Shown: piece by piece, positions 1-9,089 of the stretch | Numbering within the stretch: the stretch's first letter is position 1 | How the letters are laid out: every line of letters starts with the position of its first letter | Assembly (NCBI RefSeq): GCF_900101895.1 | Contig: NZ_FMVF01000006.1 | Coordinates: 88,759-152,758, forward strand | Source: Flavobacterium caeni | Lineage (GTDB): Bacteria; Bacteroidota; Bacteroidia; Flavobacteriales; Flavobacteriaceae | Length of the DNA stretch: 64,000 nt | Direction: 5' to 3' | Notes under the pieces: generated by a model | What the model saw: only the letters and a program-made list of their open reading frames with translations | What the model was told of the DNA's origin: nothing | Database searches by the model: none | Made by a program: the position numbers and the translations under genes

Positions 1-739
1 CGGTGTCGTAGTACACCAGCGCGATGTCCGACAACAAGCTGGCCTGCGCCACGGGATCGCCAATGTCGCGCCACATCGCCAGGCTGCGTTCAAAATAGAC
101 CAGTGCTTTTTCCCAATGCCCCATGGTGTTGTGCGCCGCGCCCAAGTTGCGCAACAAGGCCGCGTTGAACCCGGGATCGGCTATTTTTTGGTCGAGCGCA
201 CGGTTGAAAAAGGCGATCGATTTCGGGTAATCCTCCAAGCTGTAATACACCGATGCGATATTGAGCGTCGTCTTGCCGATACCTTCGCGGTCCCTGCGCG
301 CCTCGTCGATCTTGAGCGCGCGGTGGTAAAACGCCAACGCCTTCGAATAATCGCTTTCATAAAAATGACAGTTACCGATGCCTGAGTAGATTTTACTCTG
401 CAGCTTTGGATCCTTTGTTGCGCCGAGCGCCTTGTCAAAATGCAGTATGGCCCTGTCGTATTGGTGTTGGCTGTAGTATTGTGATCCGATCCTGAAATAC
501 GACCGCGCGATTCCTTCGTTCCATTGGAGCGATTGCGCCATCCGAAGCGCCTCGAATGCATACCAAAGGCTGCGCGTCGAATCGGTTTGGGCGTGTTGTG
601 TCGAGATTTTGTTGAGCCGCGTGACCTGCGCCGTGTCGGGTGGGGTGTTTTTGAACTGGGTCGTCCACTTTTCGACCGTGGGTTTTTGTGCAAGCAAAAG
701 CGTGTGGACCAACAAAATCAAAAACGGCCAGCTTCTCAT
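1..739 (-). CDS. TPR-repeat protein, N-terminal part (likely sensor partner of the LytTR regulator)
   Basis: The minus-strand frame opens at the ATG at 739 and runs off the window edge, so only about 246 N-terminal residues are present. It starts with a secretion signal (hydrophobic residues 5-17 ending LLLAQ). From about residue 75 come tandem tetratricopeptide units, for example ARSYFRIGSQYYSQHQYDRA and KALAFYHRALKIDEARRD. The start codon overlaps the stop of the upstream regulator by 4 bases (ATGA), so the two are translationally coupled. In Bacteroidota, an exported TPR protein next to a LytTR regulator is often the sensor part of a LytS-type (His_kinase) histidine kinase. The kinase part would lie outside the window, so that role is inference. 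Confidence 0.8.
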   Translation of the reverse strand, partial: MRSWPFLILLVHTLLLAQKPTVEKWTTQFKNTPPDTAQVTRLNKISTQHAQTDSTRSLWYAFEALRMAQSLQWNEGIARSYFRIGSQYYSQHQYDRAILHFDKALGATKDPKLQSKIYSGIGNCHFYESDYSKALAFYHRALKIDEARRDREGIGKTTLNIASVYYSLEDYPKSIAFFNRALDQKIADPGFNAALLRNLGAAHNTMGHWEKALVYFERSLAMWRDIGDPVAQASLLSDIALVYYDT

Positions 740-1440
740 GACAACAACTGGCTGAGGTTGTCCTTGTAGTTGCGCCCGATGGGAATGGCGATGCGGTCGG
801 CCAGTTCGATTTCCTGCGCGCTGATTTTTTTGATAAAGTGTTTTTGTACGGCAAAGCCGCGGTGTACGCGCACAAACGACCTGAAGTTGTCGTCCTTGAG
901 CAACATCCCGATATTGAGCAGCACGCGGTGTTTTTTCTCGGGCGTGGCGATCAGCGTGTAATTCTTGAGCGCTTCGAGGTACAACACATCGGTCAGCTTG
1001 ACCTTGGTTTCGCTGTGGCCTTCCTTGATGAAAATCGCGTCGCCGCCTATCGAGGCTTCAAACAATTCGGCCTTGTTGCGCAGGTCCATGAAATCTTCGA
1101 TGCGTTTGACGGTTTTGGTGAAGCGGTCAAAGGTCAACGGCTTGACGATGTAATCGAGCGCATCGAGCTCGAAACCTTCGATTGCGTATTCGGTATGCGA
1201 GGTGATGAACACACAGGCCGGGATGTCGAGCGCGCGTTTGCGCACTTCGATGCCGTTGTAGTTGGGCATGTCGATGTCGAGGAAAATCACATCCACCTTG
1301 TTTTTTTCGATGGCCGAAAGCGCCTCGCGCGACGATTGGTAAGCGCCGATGAGGTTAAAAAACGGAAACCGTTTGACATACGAAACGACGGTCAGATTGT
1401 CTATTTCGGTGTCGTCTACGATGATGCAATCCCATTTCAT
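736..1440 (-). CDS. LytTR-family response regulator
   Basis: A 234-residue two-domain regulator. The receiver domain covers residues 1-120 with acidic residues D9/D10, phosphoacceptor D55 (in VIFLDIDMP), T80 and K100 (IVKP). The LytTR DNA-binding domain covers about 135-232 and has the typical FVRVHRGFAVQ segment. Known family role: phosphorylation-controlled DNA binding, paired with a LytS-like membrane kinase. The downstream TPR gene overlaps it by 4 bases and is the probable partner. It is divergent from the surface protein gene that starts 148 bases away, which could be a target, but nothing in the sequence proves that. Confidence 0.93.
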   Translation of the reverse strand: MKWDCIIVDDTEIDNLTVVSYVKRFPFFNLIGAYQSSREALSAIEKNKVDVIFLDIDMPNYNGIEVRKRALDIPACVFITSHTEYAIEGFELDALDYIVKPLTFDRFTKTVKRIEDFMDLRNKAELFEASIGGDAIFIKEGHSETKVKLTDVLYLEALKNYTLIATPEKKHRVLLNIGMLLKDDNFRSFVRVHRGFAVQKHFIKKISAQEIELADRIAIPIGRNYKDNLSQLLS

Positions 1441-1587
1441 AAATGTGTGTTGTGGAGCAAATTAACAAAAAATTTATCGAAAAAACAGCAGTCTATCCTT
1501 TAAAAAAGTCGTTCGTGTATCGGCTGTTTTTTAACCCAAAGTGTTGCCTTTATTTTGCGCCATCAAAAATCAACAACACAACCAACT

Positions 1588-4257
1588 ATGAAGACATTTT
1601 TCCTTGCAGCCTTGATTTTATGCGGAACGGCTGCGTTTGCCCAAGTAGGCATCAACACCAGCACACCCAACGCCGCGCTCGACGTGCGTTCGTCCAACCA
1701 GGCCGCGCCTTCGAACACCGATGGCTTGATCATTCCCAAAATCGACGCGTTTCCCGCAGTCAATCCTACCGCCGACCAACAAGGCATGATGGTGTACCTG
1801 ACCACGTCGGCCGCGGGCAAGCGTCCCGGATTTTACTACTGGGACAACAGCGGCGCCATCTGGACACCCGTTTCGGGCGACAAGGGATGGGAAGTGACGG
1901 GCAATACGGGCACCACACCCACCGACGATTTTGTCGGCACTACCGACGACCAGCCGCTCGCGTTCCGTACCAACAACACCGAGCACATGCGTATCACCAA
2001 CACGGGCAGCACCGGGATTGGGACGGCCACGCCGCAATCGAAATTACATGTTGCCAACGGCAGTTCGGGCATGACGCCCAACCCGTTTGCGACGGCTACG
2101 CTCGAAGGCGGTGTGAGCGCTTATCTCAACGTCCTTTCTACCGCCGAGACCGGGGTTTTGTTTGGCAGCAGCGGCAACGCGACCAGCGGCGGGATCATTT
2201 ACAACTCACCGGGGCTACCCAATTCAATGTTGTTCAGGAACAACGGCAACCTCACGCGTATGGTTTTGGGGCCTACCGGAAATTTGGGGTTGGGGAATAT
2301 TGTTCCGCAGCGTCCGTTGCAGTTCGACAATGTGCTGGGCAACAAAATCGGGTTGTGGGGTAATGGTACCAACCACTACGGCATTGGTGTGCAGGACTAT
2401 TTGCTGCAATTCTACACCGGTGGTTCGGGCGATGACATCGCGTTTGGCTTTGGGCACAGCGCCGGTTTTTTTGAAAACATGCGCATCAAAGGCAACGGGA
2501 ATATCGGGATGGGCACGTCGGCGCCGCAGTCAAAATTGCATTTGAGCAAAGGGTCTTCGGGTATGACGCCGAATCCGGGTTCGTCGGTGACTTTGGAAGA
2601 CGATGCCGAAAATTATTTAAGCTTGTTGTCGGGTGCAGAGTCGGGCATTTTGTTCGGTTCGAATGCGAATTCGACCAACGGTGCCATCGTGTACAACAAT
2701 CCGGCCGTGACCGACGGCATGATCTTTCGCACCGGCGGAAACATCTCACGTATGATCCTTACGGGTACCGGCGAGGTGAGTGTGGGTAATTTTGTGCCGA
2801 ATGCCAGGATGCACATCGGCGCGTCGAACCCCGCAGCGCCGGCCAACAACGACGGTATATTGATTCCGCGGATCAGTGCTTTTCCCGCTGTCAACCCCAC
2901 GGCCGCGCACAACGGCATGATGGTTTATCTGGCTTCAACGGCTGCCGGGAAGCTGCCAGGGTTTTACTACTGGGACAATGTGGCGACGGCCTGGAAAGGC
3001 GTGGGCGCGAACTCGGGTTGGAGCATGACCGGGAACGCAGGCACCACACCGGGCACGCATTTCATCGGTACCACCGACGACAAAGACCTGGTCATCAAAC
3101 GCAACAATGTGCGCATCGGACAATTGGGCGCGAGCAACATCGCCTTGGGCAGCGACGCCTTGGTGAACAATACCGCCAACCACAACAACATCGCCATCGG
3201 CGCTAACACACTCGAGGCAGCGGCACCGGGCAACTACAGCGTGGCCATCGGCTTGAACAGTTTGAACAAAAACACGTTTTCGGGCAGTGTCGGCATCGGC
3301 AACAACGCGCTCGAAAACAATGTGGGCGGCGAATACAATATCGCCGTCGGGACCAATGCGCTGCGGCTCAATTCGACCGGCAGCTTGAATACGGCCGTGG
3401 GCTTCAATGCTTTGTACAACAATGCTACGGGCTGGGCCAATACGGCATTTGGTTCGGCTGCACTCGCGTCGAATCAAGGCGGGATACAGAACGCGGGTTT
3501 TGGATACAATGTATTGTACCATAACGAGATCGGCAACCACAATTCTTGCTTTGGCAACGGCGCGATGTACATGAATGTATCGGGCGAACAAAACACGGCC
3601 ATAGGACACGATGCCTTGCGCGGCAACAACAGCGGCGATTACAACGTGGCCGTCGGGATGAATTCGTATTACACCAACACCACCGGTACGAGCAACACTG
3701 CTATCGGGAAAGGCGCCATGTTCTCGCACGAAAGCGGCGACAATAACGTGGCTGTGGGCATGGACGCCATGGTCAGCCAGACTTCGGGTAGCAACAACAT
3801 CGCCATCGGGAAAGGGGCCAATGTGGCGTCGCTCACGGGCAGCAACCAACTGTCTGTAGGCAATGTGATTTTTGGCTCGGACATGCAAACGGCGGCTGCC
3901 GCCAAAATCGGTATCGGCACCAGCGCACCAACGGCGAAGCTCGAGGTCAATGGGTTTACCAAGTTGGGTTCCACCGCGCCGGCCATCAAAACCATGAAAC
4001 TTACGGGGACCACCAATTCTTCCCAGGGCTCCCAAACCGCAGCCCTCCACGGCATCACCAGTTCGAAGATTTTGAGCGTGAGTGTTTTGGTCGAATACAC
4101 CTCGGGTGCAAGTGTACCGCCCAACTACGGCGGATCGATAGGGTATGAGTACGACTACTACATATCGTCGACGGCCATTGTCGTATGGACCAAATCGGGT
4201 AATTCAGCACAGGTCGTGGGCAAGCCGTTTCGGGTGTTGGTGACGTATGAGGAATAG
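1588..4257 (+). CDS. Secreted repeat-rich surface protein with YadA-head-like repeats
   Basis: 889 residues. I start it at the ATG at 1588 because it opens a clean signal peptide (MKTFFLAALILCGTAAFAQ); an upstream in-frame start would put charged residues before it. Residues 20-125 and about 405-510 are two copies of one module (TDGLIIPKIDAFPA...PGFYYWDN). A second duplicated unit around residues 150-400 contains KLHVANGSSGMTPNP and KLHLSKGSSGMTPNP. Residues 515-763 are 17-residue repeats of the N-x-A-[VI]-G type. The C-terminus is a unique domain with no recognisable T9SS sorting signal. Such left-handed beta-roll repeats occur in adhesins and phage-tail-like proteins; an adhesive surface role is inferred. 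The gene at 4620 shares its N-terminal module. Confidence 0.88.
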   Translation: MKTFFLAALILCGTAAFAQVGINTSTPNAALDVRSSNQAAPSNTDGLIIPKIDAFPAVNPTADQQGMMVYLTTSAAGKRPGFYYWDNSGAIWTPVSGDKGWEVTGNTGTTPTDDFVGTTDDQPLAFRTNNTEHMRITNTGSTGIGTATPQSKLHVANGSSGMTPNPFATATLEGGVSAYLNVLSTAETGVLFGSSGNATSGGIIYNSPGLPNSMLFRNNGNLTRMVLGPTGNLGLGNIVPQRPLQFDNVLGNKIGLWGNGTNHYGIGVQDYLLQFYTGGSGDDIAFGFGHSAGFFENMRIKGNGNIGMGTSAPQSKLHLSKGSSGMTPNPGSSVTLEDDAENYLSLLSGAESGILFGSNANSTNGAIVYNNPAVTDGMIFRTGGNISRMILTGTGEVSVGNFVPNARMHIGASNPAAPANNDGILIPRISAFPAVNPTAAHNGMMVYLASTAAGKLPGFYYWDNVATAWKGVGANSGWSMTGNAGTTPGTHFIGTTDDKDLVIKRNNVRIGQLGASNIALGSDALVNNTANHNNIAIGANTLEAAAPGNYSVAIGLNSLNKNTFSGSVGIGNNALENNVGGEYNIAVGTNALRLNSTGSLNTAVGFNALYNNATGWANTAFGSAALASNQGGIQNAGFGYNVLYHNEIGNHNSCFGNGAMYMNVSGEQNTAIGHDALRGNNSGDYNVAVGMNSYYTNTTGTSNTAIGKGAMFSHESGDNNVAVGMDAMVSQTSGSNNIAIGKGANVASLTGSNQLSVGNVIFGSDMQTAAAAKIGIGTSAPTAKLEVNGFTKLGSTAPAIKTMKLTGTTNSSQGSQTAALHGITSSKILSVSVLVEYTSGASVPPNYGGSIGYEYDYYISSTAIVVWTKSGNSAQVVGKPFRVLVTYEE
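3131..3876 (+). repeat. Coding 17-residue YadA-head-like repeat array
   Basis: About a dozen consecutive units within the preceding protein, for example NTAIGHDALRGNNSGDY, NVAVGMNSYYTNTTGTS and NTAIGKGAMFSHESGDN. The last units keep an exact 17-residue (51-base) period; earlier ones vary by a few residues. The pattern N-[TVI]-A-[VI]-G followed by x-x-A-[LM] matches the beta-roll head repeats of trimeric adhesins. Confidence 0.8.
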
Positions 4258-4293
4258 TCGAATGAAGAATGACGAATGACAAATGACGAAAGT

Positions 4294-4338
4294 CAAAAGT
4301 CGAATGTCGAACGAGGGATCGTTGGCGTTCGACTTTTG
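4294..4338 (+). terminator. Hairpin after the first surface protein gene
   Basis: CAAAAGTCGAA (4294-4304) pairs perfectly with TTCGACTTTTG (4328-4338), with a second inner pairing CGAACG/CGTTGGCG. A short T5 run follows at about 4342. It is plausibly a terminator for the gene ending at 4257, though the U-run is weak. The adjacent 4262-4300 is a short run of near-direct repeats (AATGACGAA-like). Confidence 0.45.
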
Positions 4339-4388
4339 GCGTTTTTGGCGAAGTGAAATTTTCTAAAAAAGCGCATTTTTATAAAGCT

Positions 4389-4491
4389 GTTACAAAATTT
4401 CTGTTACAAATATTTTGTAACGAGAATTTTGTAACAAAAAAATGGTGATAAAAATGCGGTGATAAAAAAATCATCACAAAAATTTTATCAC
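4389..4491. repeat. Two adjacent nested inverted repeats
   Basis: First unit: outer arms GTTACAAAATT (4389-4399) and its complement ending at 4435, with an inner copy of the same arm (GTTACAAATA 4403-4412 / TATTTTGTAAC 4411-4421). Second unit: outer arms GTGATAAAAAT (4445-4455) and ATTTTATCAC (4482-4491), with inner arms GTGAT (4459-4463) / ATCAC (4473-4477). Both have the order X-X-X'-X'. They lie in the 362-base gap before the second surface protein gene and could be regulatory sites or a hairpin hot spot. No gene is visible in this gap. Confidence 0.7.
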
Positions 4492-4619
4492 AAGAAATCA
4501 GGTGTGAAATCGGCCATGCGCGTGTCGGTTGTCGTTCGTATAAAAAAAAGGGCGATGGTATAAATTGGGTTTTTAAAGCTACGGCAGCGTCCGAACTTAG
4601 CATCCTAAACCCAAAAAAG

Positions 4620-7600
4620 ATGAAAACCATTCTACAACTAGCGGCGTTGCTTTTGTTGTTTTCGGCCTACGGACAAGTGGGCGTCAACACCACGGCGCCC
4701 AATGCCTTGCTCGAGGTCAAGGCGGCCGACGAAGCGACACCGGCTTCGACCGACGGACTCATTATCCCACGTCTGGACACCTTTCCGGCGACCAATCCTA
4801 CGGCGGCGCAACAGGGCATGATGATTTACCTGAAGAACACCGTCGGGACCAATTCGCCCGGATTTTACTATTGGGACAATCCCACGACCAGCTGGCTCAC
4901 CGTAACCGGGAAAGCCGATGCCGATTGGTTTGAAGCGGGCGGGACCACCACTCCCGATTTGATCACCGACCATGCGTACCGTATGGGAAGGGTGGGAATC
5001 GGAACGGGTTCGCCCAATTATAAACTTGATGTAGTGGCCGACATGTCCGAAGGTATCGCATCGCAAGTGTCGATGATCGGCGCCAGTACTTCATCGGTCG
5101 CAGCACAAGCGATCGTGGTGCAAAATGACGGCGGCGGTTCGGCATCGGGATCCAGCTCGTACGTTTCGGGATCGGGTGGCGGTCATTTAAGAGGGTACAG
5201 CGCGACAATCACCAACTCGAGCGCGGGGCTGAAAACCGGTTATTCTGTTTCGACAAACGGATCGGGTGCCGGCGAAGAACGCGGTTTTTATGCGTCGCTT
5301 ATCAGTGGCGGTAGCGGCGACAAATACGGGATGTTGCTGAATGCGACAGGCCAAAGTACGGGTGATCTTTTTGGCGCTTATTCGGTGTTGGACGGTACGG
5401 GATCGGGAAACCATTACGGTAGACTGAGTTTGTTTGAAGGAACGGGAGCGGGCGAACGCGCGGGCAACGGGAATACATTTTCAGAAGGGACAGGACAACA
5501 TTACGGTGCGATCAACATGTTCAATTCGGCCGCATCGGCCAGTCGCGTCGGAACCTATAATGGTTTTCATGCGGGTTCGGCAGGGAATGTATTCGGAGCC
5601 TACAACCACATGGACGAAGCGCTAACCAACAATGGCTTGCAGTACGGAATGTACACCCTGAACAACAGCCCCGGCAGCGGAATCCACTACGGCAGCCGCA
5701 CCATCCTGACCGGCACGGGCGACGGCGAAAAGACCGGCAATTCCACCACGATTTCCAGTACGGGCAATGGCAACCACATTGGCGTCGACCAGCGGTTTAG
5801 TGGCACCGGCAGTGGCCAGCACGTAGGGATGTGGTCGCGGTTTACCCACGGCACAGGCGATCACAAAGGACAGTACAACCATTTTACAAATACCGCCGCG
5901 AGTCTTTATTCGCTTGGCGTCCACAACGATTTCACGCTAGGCGGGAGCGGTGTCGCAGCAGGGCTTTATACGGAATTTGCATCGTCCAATGTAGGATCAG
6001 GCGTGCAATACGGTTCCTATTTGAGCAATTCTGGGGTGGGCACCTGTGTTCACTACGGAAGTTTTTCGCTTTTGAGCGGTAGCGGATCCGGGTTGCAGTA
6101 CGGCGTTTCGACTACCATCGACAATTCTGGTGGAGGTATCCATTACGGGATGTCGACCACATTATCCGGTGCCGGCATTGGGCAGCAATACGGAAGCTCG
6201 ACGGTGATTGACAATTCTGGAAACGCCCAGCATTATGGCGATGTCATCCAGTTGAGTGGCGCTGGATCGGGGGCGCATTATGGAAGTTCTGTGGTACTTT
6301 CCGGATCAGGAACCGGATTGCAATTTGGCGAAAGCATCAGGGTCAACAATAGCAACGATAATGAGCACTTCGGACAGTATGTGCCGATGACGGGGGAAGG
6401 ATCGGGGTCGCATGTTGGTACCTACCATCAACTCACTGGCCCAGGAACTGGTTTTCAGTGTGGTACAGATAACCGTATTACAAATTCAGGATTGGGCGAG
6501 CACGTAGGTACCAACAACCTGCTTTCGGGGTCGGGTGCGGGCGATCACTACAGCGTCAAAAACCAATTGTCGGGCGCAGGGCCGGGATTCATTATGGCGT
6601 ATATTCTAACCTGACAGGCACCGGAGGCGGGAACAAGTACGGCGCAATGAACAGGCTTACGGCCACAGCAGGAACATTGTATGGCGTGTACAATGACATC
6701 AACGCCACAAGCACGAATATCCGTTATGGCGTGTACAATGATTTTGATGGCGATGGCGGCACACGTACGGGCGTATACAATGGATTCACGGGGGGAGGAA
6801 CCGGCTCCCAAAATGGTGTATTGAACACGCTGACTGGGTCTTCATCAGGGACACAAACTGGAATCCGAAACGTAGTGGCCAATACGGGTTTAGGAGACCG
6901 GTATGGCGTATACACTTCAATGATTGGCGCGAGTAACGGGGAAACCTGGGGTGCAAGAAATACATTGGGCGGCTCCGGATCGGGGATTCACTATGGTGTC
7001 CACAATGAACTTACCGGGTCGGGTTCGGGTCATCGCCATGGTGTGTACAACGAGATACGAGGTTCTGGTGATGGAATGCAATACGGAACTCGAAATTTAG
7101 TAGCAAATACCGGAAGCGGGTATCGGTATGGCACCGTTAATGAATTGGTTGGCGGCGGTGGCGGAAACGCGTATGGTGTGGCCTGTGATATGGACAGTTC
7201 AACCGACGGTTCTATGTACGGAACGTGGTCTGCCTATTCGTCGTCTGCATCAGGAGCCGGAAACAAGTACGGATGCTATGCGAACATATCTAATTTAGCT
7301 GGCGGAACACAATACGGGATGTATGCGAATGTGGCAAAGGCAGGAAGCTACGCGGGCTACTTTCTAGGCGCGGTTTATGTTTCAGGAACTTTTACCAATC
7401 CTTCAGATGTCAACCTCAAAGAAAACATCACATCAACATCAAGCGTCACCGATAAACTCATGGCGCTCGAAGTGAAAGATTATAATTTCAAGTCGGCGAT
7501 GTCAGACGAATATGGGTTCCCGCGCGAAAGACAAACCGGTTTTATCGCGCAGCAGATGGAAACCGTGTTCCCGAACCTGGTCAAGGACGAAATCCTGCAA

Positions 7601-7807
7601 CCTGCCGAAGAAGAAAAAGCGGCAACACCCAGCAAAGGTGTGAATTATATTGGGATGGTGCCCATTTTGACCAAGGCGTTGCAGGAACAAAACACCGAAA
7701 TGCAAAAAGTAAAAGCCGAAAACGAAACTTTGAAGCAACAAGTCCAATCCTACGAACAGCGGTTGCAACGGCTTGAACAAGCCATGGGTTTGGTGGCCAA
7801 GGAATAA
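4620..7807 (+). pseudogene. Giant 15-residue-repeat surface protein with C-terminal S74 chaperone domain, frameshifted
   Basis: The reading frame breaks at the G run 6584-6586. Adding one base there restores one 1062-residue protein and an uninterrupted repeat (IHYGVYSNLTGTGGGNKYG). Signal peptide at residues 1-18. Residues 18-100 are the TDGLIIPR...PGFYYWDN module shared with the gene at 1588. About residues 180-910 are tandem 15-residue repeats. From about residue 928 comes an endosialidase-chaperone (Peptidase S74) domain with DVNLKENI and GFIAQQMETVFPNLV, ending in a coiled coil. S74 domains are known to drive trimer folding of fibres and then cleave themselves off. The single missing base may be a real mutation, phase variation or a sequencing error. 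Confidence 0.85.
5170..7360 (+). repeat. Coding array of about 45-50 fifteen-residue repeats
   Basis: Consensus [HQR]-[YF]-G-x4-[LIF]-x-G-[ST]-G-x-G-x. Consecutive units such as HYGSSVVLSGSGTGL, HFGQYVPMTGEGSGS, QYGTRNLVANTGSGY and RYGTVNELVGGGGGN keep an exact 15-residue (45-base) period with only occasional 14- or 16-residue units. Copies differ in DNA sequence, so the array is old rather than freshly amplified. A regular period with one aromatic-Gly pair per turn suggests a beta-solenoid or fibre shaft. Confidence 0.85.
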
Positions 7808-7828
7808 TCGAATATTTTTTTTGGGTCG

Positions 7829-7865
7829 AAAGGGCTTGGCGGAAACGCCGGGCTTTTTCTTTTTC
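7829..7865 (+). terminator. Rho-independent terminator after the S74 fibre gene
   Basis: Stem GGCTTGGCG / CGCCGGGC with a GAAA tetraloop (7842-7845), followed by TTTTTCTTTTT. It lies 22 bases past the stop codon at 7807 and insulates the next gene. Confidence 0.8.
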
Positions 7866-7918
7866 CGATTTAAGCATTTAGATTTCAAAATGCGTTGCCC
7901 ATTTGGTATCTTTGGAAG

Positions 7919-8845
7919 ATGAAGATCGAATCGCAAATCGAAAAAATATCGAGTTTCCAACACCTCGAATTGCTCGCCAACCAGGTCGTCGAGGGGTTTA
8001 TCTCGGGCATGCACAAGAGTCCGTTCCACGGATTTTCGGCCGAGTTCGCCGAGCACAAAACGTACAATTCGGGCGAAAGCACCAAGCACATCGACTGGAA
8101 ATTGTTTGCCAAGACCGACCGTTTGTACACCAAGCGGTTCGAGGAGGAAACCAATTTGCGTTGCCATTTGATCATCGACAATTCGACGTCGATGCATTAC
8201 CCGAAGCTCGAAAAGGGCGAGCCGTTTTTTTACAACAAGATCGGTTTTTCGGTGCTCGCGAGCGCGGTGTTGATGAACCTTTTGAAAAAGCAACGCGACG
8301 CCGTGGGCATGAGCATCTATTCGGACAGCTACGAATATTATGCGCCCGAAAAGGGCAGCGACCGCCACCACCGTATGTTGCTGAGCAAGCTCGAAGGGCT
8401 GCTCGAACGCGACCAGAATCCCAAACAAACCGATACGATCACCTTCCTGCACCAGATTGCCGAGAAAATGCACCGGCGTTCGATGATCATCCTGTTCACC
8501 GACATGTTCCAGCGCGGCGACGAGCAGCGGTTGTTCAACGCATTGCAACATCTAAAACACGACAAACACAAAGTGGTGTTGTTCCATGTGGTCGATGCCA
8601 AGACCGAAATCGGGTTTGATTTCGACAACGCGCCGCGCAAATTCATCGACCTCGAGACCGGCGAGGAGGTCAATATTTTTGCCGACAACGTCAAACAAAC
8701 CTACGAAAAAAGCGTCGAGGCCTATTTCAAGAAGCTCGCCCAGACCTGCGCGCAGAACAAGATCAAGTATGTTCCGGTGAATGTGGGCGCCGATTTCGAA
8801 AAAATACTGACGACCTACTTGGTTGAAAAGCAGTCTTTTGGTTGA
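7919..8845 (+). CDS. DUF58 domain protein (von Willebrand-A-like)
   Basis: 308 residues. The chosen start is the ATG at 7919; an upstream in-frame ATG would lie inside the promoter. The DUF58 signature is clear: HIDWKLFAKTDRLYTKRFEE at about residues 58-77, then a MIDAS-like D-N-S-T-S at about 87. Family members in Bacteroidota usually sit beside MoxR ATPases and BatA/BatD genes and are thought to act in envelope stress or enzyme maturation. Here the gene stands alone. A -7 box TATCTTTG (7907-7914) ends only 4 bases before the ATG, so the mRNA may be leaderless or nearly so. Confidence 0.9.
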   Translation: MKIESQIEKISSFQHLELLANQVVEGFISGMHKSPFHGFSAEFAEHKTYNSGESTKHIDWKLFAKTDRLYTKRFEEETNLRCHLIIDNSTSMHYPKLEKGEPFFYNKIGFSVLASAVLMNLLKKQRDAVGMSIYSDSYEYYAPEKGSDRHHRMLLSKLEGLLERDQNPKQTDTITFLHQIAEKMHRRSMIILFTDMFQRGDEQRLFNALQHLKHDKHKVVLFHVVDAKTEIGFDFDNAPRKFIDLETGEEVNIFADNVKQTYEKSVEAYFKKLAQTCAQNKIKYVPVNVGADFEKILTTYLVEKQSFG

Positions 8846-8883
8846 AAGGCTAAAAAAAAGTAAAATATTTTTTATCGAAACGC

Positions 8884-8913
8884 TTGCGAATCTAAAAATC
8901 TGTCCTATATTTG
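8884..8913 (+). promoter_or_regulatory. Promoter of tRNA-Asp (TTG-N19-TATATTTG)
   Basis: TTG at 8884-8886, 19-base spacer, TATATTTG at 8906-8913. This is an exact match to the Bacteroidota housekeeping consensus and starts transcription about 10 bases before the tRNA. Confidence 0.8.
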
Positions 8914-8930
8914 CATCCGCATTACAGCGA

Positions 8931-9004
8931 GGTTTGGTAGTTCAGTTGGTTAGAATGCCGCCCTGTCACGGCGGAGGTCGCGGGTTCGAGTCCCGTCCAG
9001 ACCG
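8931..9004 (+). tRNA. tRNA-Asp (anticodon GTC)
   Basis: Acceptor arms GGTTTGG (8931-8937) and CCAGACC (8997-9003), discriminator G at 9004, anticodon stem CCGCC/GGCGG around the loop CTGTCAC (anticodon GTC), and a T-loop with GGTTCGAGTCC. 74 bases; CCA is not encoded. A strong promoter precedes it and a terminator follows. Confidence 0.97.
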
Positions 9005-9021
9005 CAAAAATGTAAAAAAGA

Positions 9022-9048
9022 AGCACTTTGGAAACAAAGTGCTTTTTT
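9022..9048 (+). terminator. Terminator of tRNA-Asp
   Basis: AGCACTTTG (9022-9030), GAAA loop, CAAAGTGCT (9035-9043) and six T. A perfect 9-bp stem, 17 bases after the tRNA. Confidence 0.92.
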
Positions 9049-9089
9049 GCCCTAAAAAAGGGGGGTGGTCTCAAATTAATTTTGTAACT

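Noticed and set aside
3131..7360. CRISPR array or tandem DNA repeats
   Set aside because: The periodicity (51 and 45 bases) is in the protein; DNA units diverge, keep frame and have no spacer-repeat alternation.
4620..7807. Prophage tail fibre because of the S74 chaperone domain
   Set aside because: No other phage gene is nearby, the protein has a bacterial signal peptide, and its N-terminal module is shared with the adjacent surface protein.
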